A stretch of 64,000 nucleotides of DNA, taken from NCBI GenBank assembly GCA_944990035.1, contig CALYLX010000133.1, positions 434,001 to 498,000 on the forward strand, given 5' to 3'. Shown piece by piece: positions 60,765 through 64,000 of the stretch. Within the stretch, counting starts at the first letter, position 1. Each line of letters begins with the position of its first letter. Source of the stretch: Clitopilus passeckerianus (Eukaryota; Basidiomycota; Agaricomycetes; Agaricales; Entolomataceae). The position numbers and the translations under genes were made by a program. The notes under the pieces were generated by a model. It did no database searches, was not told the origin of the DNA, and was given only the letters and a program-made list of their open reading frames with translations.

Positions 60765-61979
60765 GGTAGATTGTTGGAGACCTCTACGAAATTCTGCTTT
60801 GACTTATATTATAATCCATCGTAGGTTGGAAAGCCTGAAAGAACATGCTTGGCTCTCTGGGCAGTGTTTGGAGAGTGGAGCATCTTGGGGCATGCGGAGG
60901 GGTACCATTCCCATGCAGTGTTCTATGCTCGCTAGAGGCAGAGTCGAAGCGATAAAATGAGCTTGCATCGTAGTATGACGATCGTTGGCCGACGGTTTCC
61001 AGTCGTTACTGCGGAAGGGCCGACACAACTATTGGTGGGGTTCTTGTGGAGACCATTCTCACAGTTTATTTCATTGGGAACAAAGGCCACAGTCAGCGTA
61101 CTCGGTTTGATCGTAGGACCGATGCAAGTGCTCTGAAGTACAGACGAGCCAATACACCGATATTGGTTCATTCCATCACTCTTCGACGCTAACCGTCCAG
61201 GATGGCTCAGACGTTTGATGGATTCCCTGAAATGGGCATCAAGTGACGTCTTCAGATGTTAGGGCACATGGTGTGAAGGAGCGAAGGTTGACAATGTGGC
61301 ACCTGTTCTTTTGATGTGGCTATGCTACCTGCAACCTTGAAGGTTGCGTTTGTCACTCGGAATTCTCCTTCGGATGTTTCCTAGTGGTCTACTATCATAC
61401 TATGGGCTTGTTCACCTTCTCATCCATGCTCTACTTACGGCATCTAATGTGATGGAAGACACTTTTGAGTTCTCGTCAAGGGTTCCTCCAGTGACTAGAG
61501 GGTGAGGGCACGGCCACGGCGCTAGATCAGGGCACCAGAGAGCCTGTACACTGAATCGCCATTATCCAGTTACACGAATGGAGCCTTTAGGCTCTAGACT
61601 TACCTTGGATGAGACCCGGTCTGTAAATGGTGAGAACTTGATTGGCATGCCACGAGGAGTTCATTCTCAAAGGATATCCCGCTGGACTCGGACCGGCGAA
61701 TTAGACTGATTCAAATGACAACGTAAGGATATGATAGCATGCGCAAACCTGTTGCAGGGCAGTGTCGACTGGTCGGTGGTTACTTTGGAGTTCCAAATCC
61801 GCAGTAATGTTCGAAGCTTGCCTTGCAGAACGTCTCCCCAGGGTGCGGCATCGAATGCTATCGGGAATTCGTACAATAATGTCAGTTCTGCCGGGAAATA
61901 GGGTCCGGCACTGTATGGGAGTAGCTTCTTCGGACGCGCCCAAGGATGCAAGAGGGGTGCGCAGCTTCCATAACAGCTC
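60765..61979. promoter_or_regulatory. Shared upstream region of two divergent carboxypeptidases
   Basis: Divergent spacer between the genes starting at 60764 (-) and 62025 (+). A TATA-like string TATAATATAAG lies at 60803-60813 on the minus strand. A block at about 60870-60930 read on the minus strand (cactgcatgggaatgg..., ccaagatgc) resembles 61905-61950 read on the plus strand (cactgtatgggagtag..., ccaaggatgc). Upstream DNA was therefore duplicated along with the genes. No gene seen inside. Confidence 0.5.
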
Positions 61980-61987
61980 TATAAATT
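61980..61987 (+). promoter_or_regulatory. TATA box of carboxypeptidase 3
   Basis: TATAAATT 38 bp before the ATG at 62025, matching in sequence and spacing the element before the carboxypeptidase at 41047. Confidence 0.6.
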
Positions 61988-62024
61988 GAAGGAGGATTCA
62001 TGCTAGTCTGCAACAACATCCATC

Positions 62025-64000
62025 ATGCTCTCCTCTGCGAGGTTACTCACCCTTGTTGGCCTCCCCCTCTTTGCACTGGCTGCCGGTCCGCTCCCTGTGA
62101 ACAATAGAGACAGTACGCCATCAACGGTTCGGCGAAATGGTCGATCCGAAGCTGCTACAACTCCCGGAGCCCTTCGTGTGACCGAAAACTCTGGAGTTTG
62201 TGGTCAGTGATTTTGCTTGGACTGACTCCTCTTTACTACGGCTGCTCACCTGCGAATTAGAAACAACTCCTGGGGTTTACCAGGCCTCTGGATACGGCGA
62301 CATTGACACTAACAAGAGCGTATTCTTCTGGTTTTTTGAAGCACGCAACAATCCAGATACTGCTCCCCTTACTGTTTGGTTCGATGGCGGAGTAAGTTAG
62401 TTTCCGATTCGTATGATCTTCGAACTAATCTTCCCAATAGCCTGGTGTTTCCAGCATGCAGGCTCCCTTCTTTATCAATGGCCCTTGCAGAGTCAACCAC
62501 AATGTCACAAGCGTTGAATATAATCCGTATTCCTGGAATAACGACTCGAATCTCCTTTACATTGACCAACCCATTGGTGTCGGTTTCTCATACGGAGATG
62601 GCGTGGTCAATAACACCAACGCTGCTGCTGCTGATGTGTGGTCGTTTATGCAAATTTGGCTCAATGACTCGAGGTTCAGCAAGTACCAGAACGCCGACCT
62701 TGGTCTCTGGACTGAATCGTAGGTTACCTGCTCGTGTTATGTTTTGGCTCCGGATTCTGACCGAGGGATTGCAACAGATATGGCGGCCACTATGGTCCAG
62801 CGTTTGCGGAGTACGTGTTTGATTGTCTTTTATATTCAATAGTCTGACGGTTGTTGGCAGCCACTTCCTCTCCCAGAACGCCGCCATCGCTAATGGGACT
62901 GTCTCTGGGTTGACGCTTAATCTCAAGAATCTTGGCATCGGAAACGGTCTCACTGTGTGTAACATACGTTTTACACTACTCTTTATCTGATGCTGATGAG
63001 GGTACTATAGGATGCTCTTATTCAATATGCTAATCTCACGACTTATGCTCAAAATAATCCATACCACCCACTTGTTCCGCCTGCAGACATCTCACGAGGA
63101 GAAGTATACTGGAGCAGCCCAGCCGGTTGCAAGGAACAGGTGGGGTTTGTATTTTCTAAATCCAAGCGCCTGTAAGCTAATGATGAGCTAGATCTTGAAT
63201 TGCCAGAACACTGGCTCTGACACTCTATGTTTCATCGCTCAAATCTACTGCCTCAATTATCTCGTAACTCCTCTGGCTGGTGATTACAACGTGGGTGCTG
63301 GCTTGTGAGAATCGTTGCTCCCATCTACTAACCTCTGATTCTATAGGTTTATGATGTTCGATCCAAAGACAGCCCGTACCCAGATGATGCTGCCTTCGCC
63401 AAATTCTTGGCATCGGTTCAATCCAAGCTAGGCGCAGAAGTGGAGTGGAAGGACCTTAGTGCCGAGGTTTACGGCCTTTTTCTCCTTACCGGTGCGTCAA
63501 TATCGATTTCCCAAACGAAATGCTAGTTAACATGGCTGTTTTACTCAGGTGACACGGTGAGAACTTACAAGCCTGTACTCGAGAGGGTTATCAACGCTGG
63601 CGTGAGAACGCTTCTCTTTGACGGTGATGCTGTACGTATAGGGTTATCCTGCTTGGCAATTTCTCACAATGGCCCCTCCTATACATAGGACTACCTCTGC
63701 AACTTCCAAGGACAAGAGGCCTTGGTCGACGCTCTTCAAACCAAGTTCACGAAGGAATATCAGCAACAGGATTGGGCCGACTACAAAGTCGATGGACAGT
63801 CGACTGGACAATATAAGCAAGCTGGAACGTTCTCGTACCTTCGTGTCTACGGTGCTGGGCATTCATCTCCCGCATACAGTGTGAGCTCATTCTTCACTTC
63901 TTACATATACCAATGGACTGACTTTTCGGCTAGTATGGGAAACTGGCGGCTGGTCAATCCGGTCTTCAGTATTTTAACCAGATCATTTCTGGGAAGTCTT
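62025..64000 (+). CDS. S10 serine carboxypeptidase paralogue 3, intact, cut by right edge
   Basis: Start ATG 62025, signal peptide MLSSARLLTLVGLPLFALAAG, then a short Arg-containing propeptide and TPGALRVTENSGVCG. Eleven exons join with conserved GT-AG sites and unbroken frame. Key parts: YNPYSWNNDSNLLYIDQPIG, catalytic Ser split by an intron in WTES|YGGHYGPAFA, NLGIGNGLT, SPAGCKEQ, catalytic Asp LLFDGDA|DYLCNF, catalytic His VYGAGHSSPAY. The His loop has SS where the paralogues have LV, a possible change of substrate pocket. The last exon (YGKLAAGQSG...) runs to the window end; only a few residues should be missing. Secreted or vacuolar peptidase removing C-terminal residues. Of the three S10 copies it is the only one with no lesion. 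Confidence 0.9.

Overview
This is a nuclear stretch of a filamentous basidiomycete, most likely an Agaricomycete. Coding regions are broken by many short (about 45-70 bp) GT-AG introns. The gene families are typical of mushrooms: NACHT proteins with ankyrin or WD40 repeats, an NB-ARC/TPR protein, F-box/LRR proteins and repeated S10 carboxypeptidases. I found no rRNA, tRNA or CRISPR.

Left third plus middle (1-38.3 kb) is an accessory, repeat-rich NLR cluster, nearly all on the minus strand. It has four relatives of one NACHT-ankyrin gene with an N-terminal membrane anchor: copy A (1.9-5.8 kb), copy D (13.7-15.6 kb), copy B (19.3-23.4 kb) and copy C (33.9-38.3 kb). A has lost the P-loop exon and carries a stop and a frameshift. 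D keeps only scattered blocks. B has one frameshift. C is intact through NACHT and nine ankyrin repeats but its tail is broken. A separate, apparently intact NACHT-WD40 gene (8.2-12.4 kb) has 13 very similar WD repeats. B and C share downstream DNA, and each faces a decayed plus-strand gene of unknown family ('unit E'); a third unit E (24.2-25.9 kb) has no NLR partner. An 806-bp inverted-repeat element with a TA duplication lies at 12.7-13.5 kb. A gene at 27.8-30.3 kb joins a dual-specificity phosphatase to a class-3 lipase in one reading frame.

Right part (39-64 kb) is more housekeeping-like. It holds an NB-ARC/TPR protein, an RGG-box protein, an F-box/LRR gene with a probable late frameshift, a single-pass membrane protein with a long disordered tail, and an SNM1/Artemis-like nuclease. 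Three S10 serine carboxypeptidase paralogues flank these: two (39.0-41.0 and 58.7-60.8 kb) carry frame-breaking lesions, and the third (62.0 kb to the right edge) is intact as far as it can be read.

Taken together, the left part looks like a birth-and-death zone of fungal self/non-self receptors. Splice models come from conserved splice sites, reading-frame continuity and comparison of paralogues inside the window; none is backed by RNA data.
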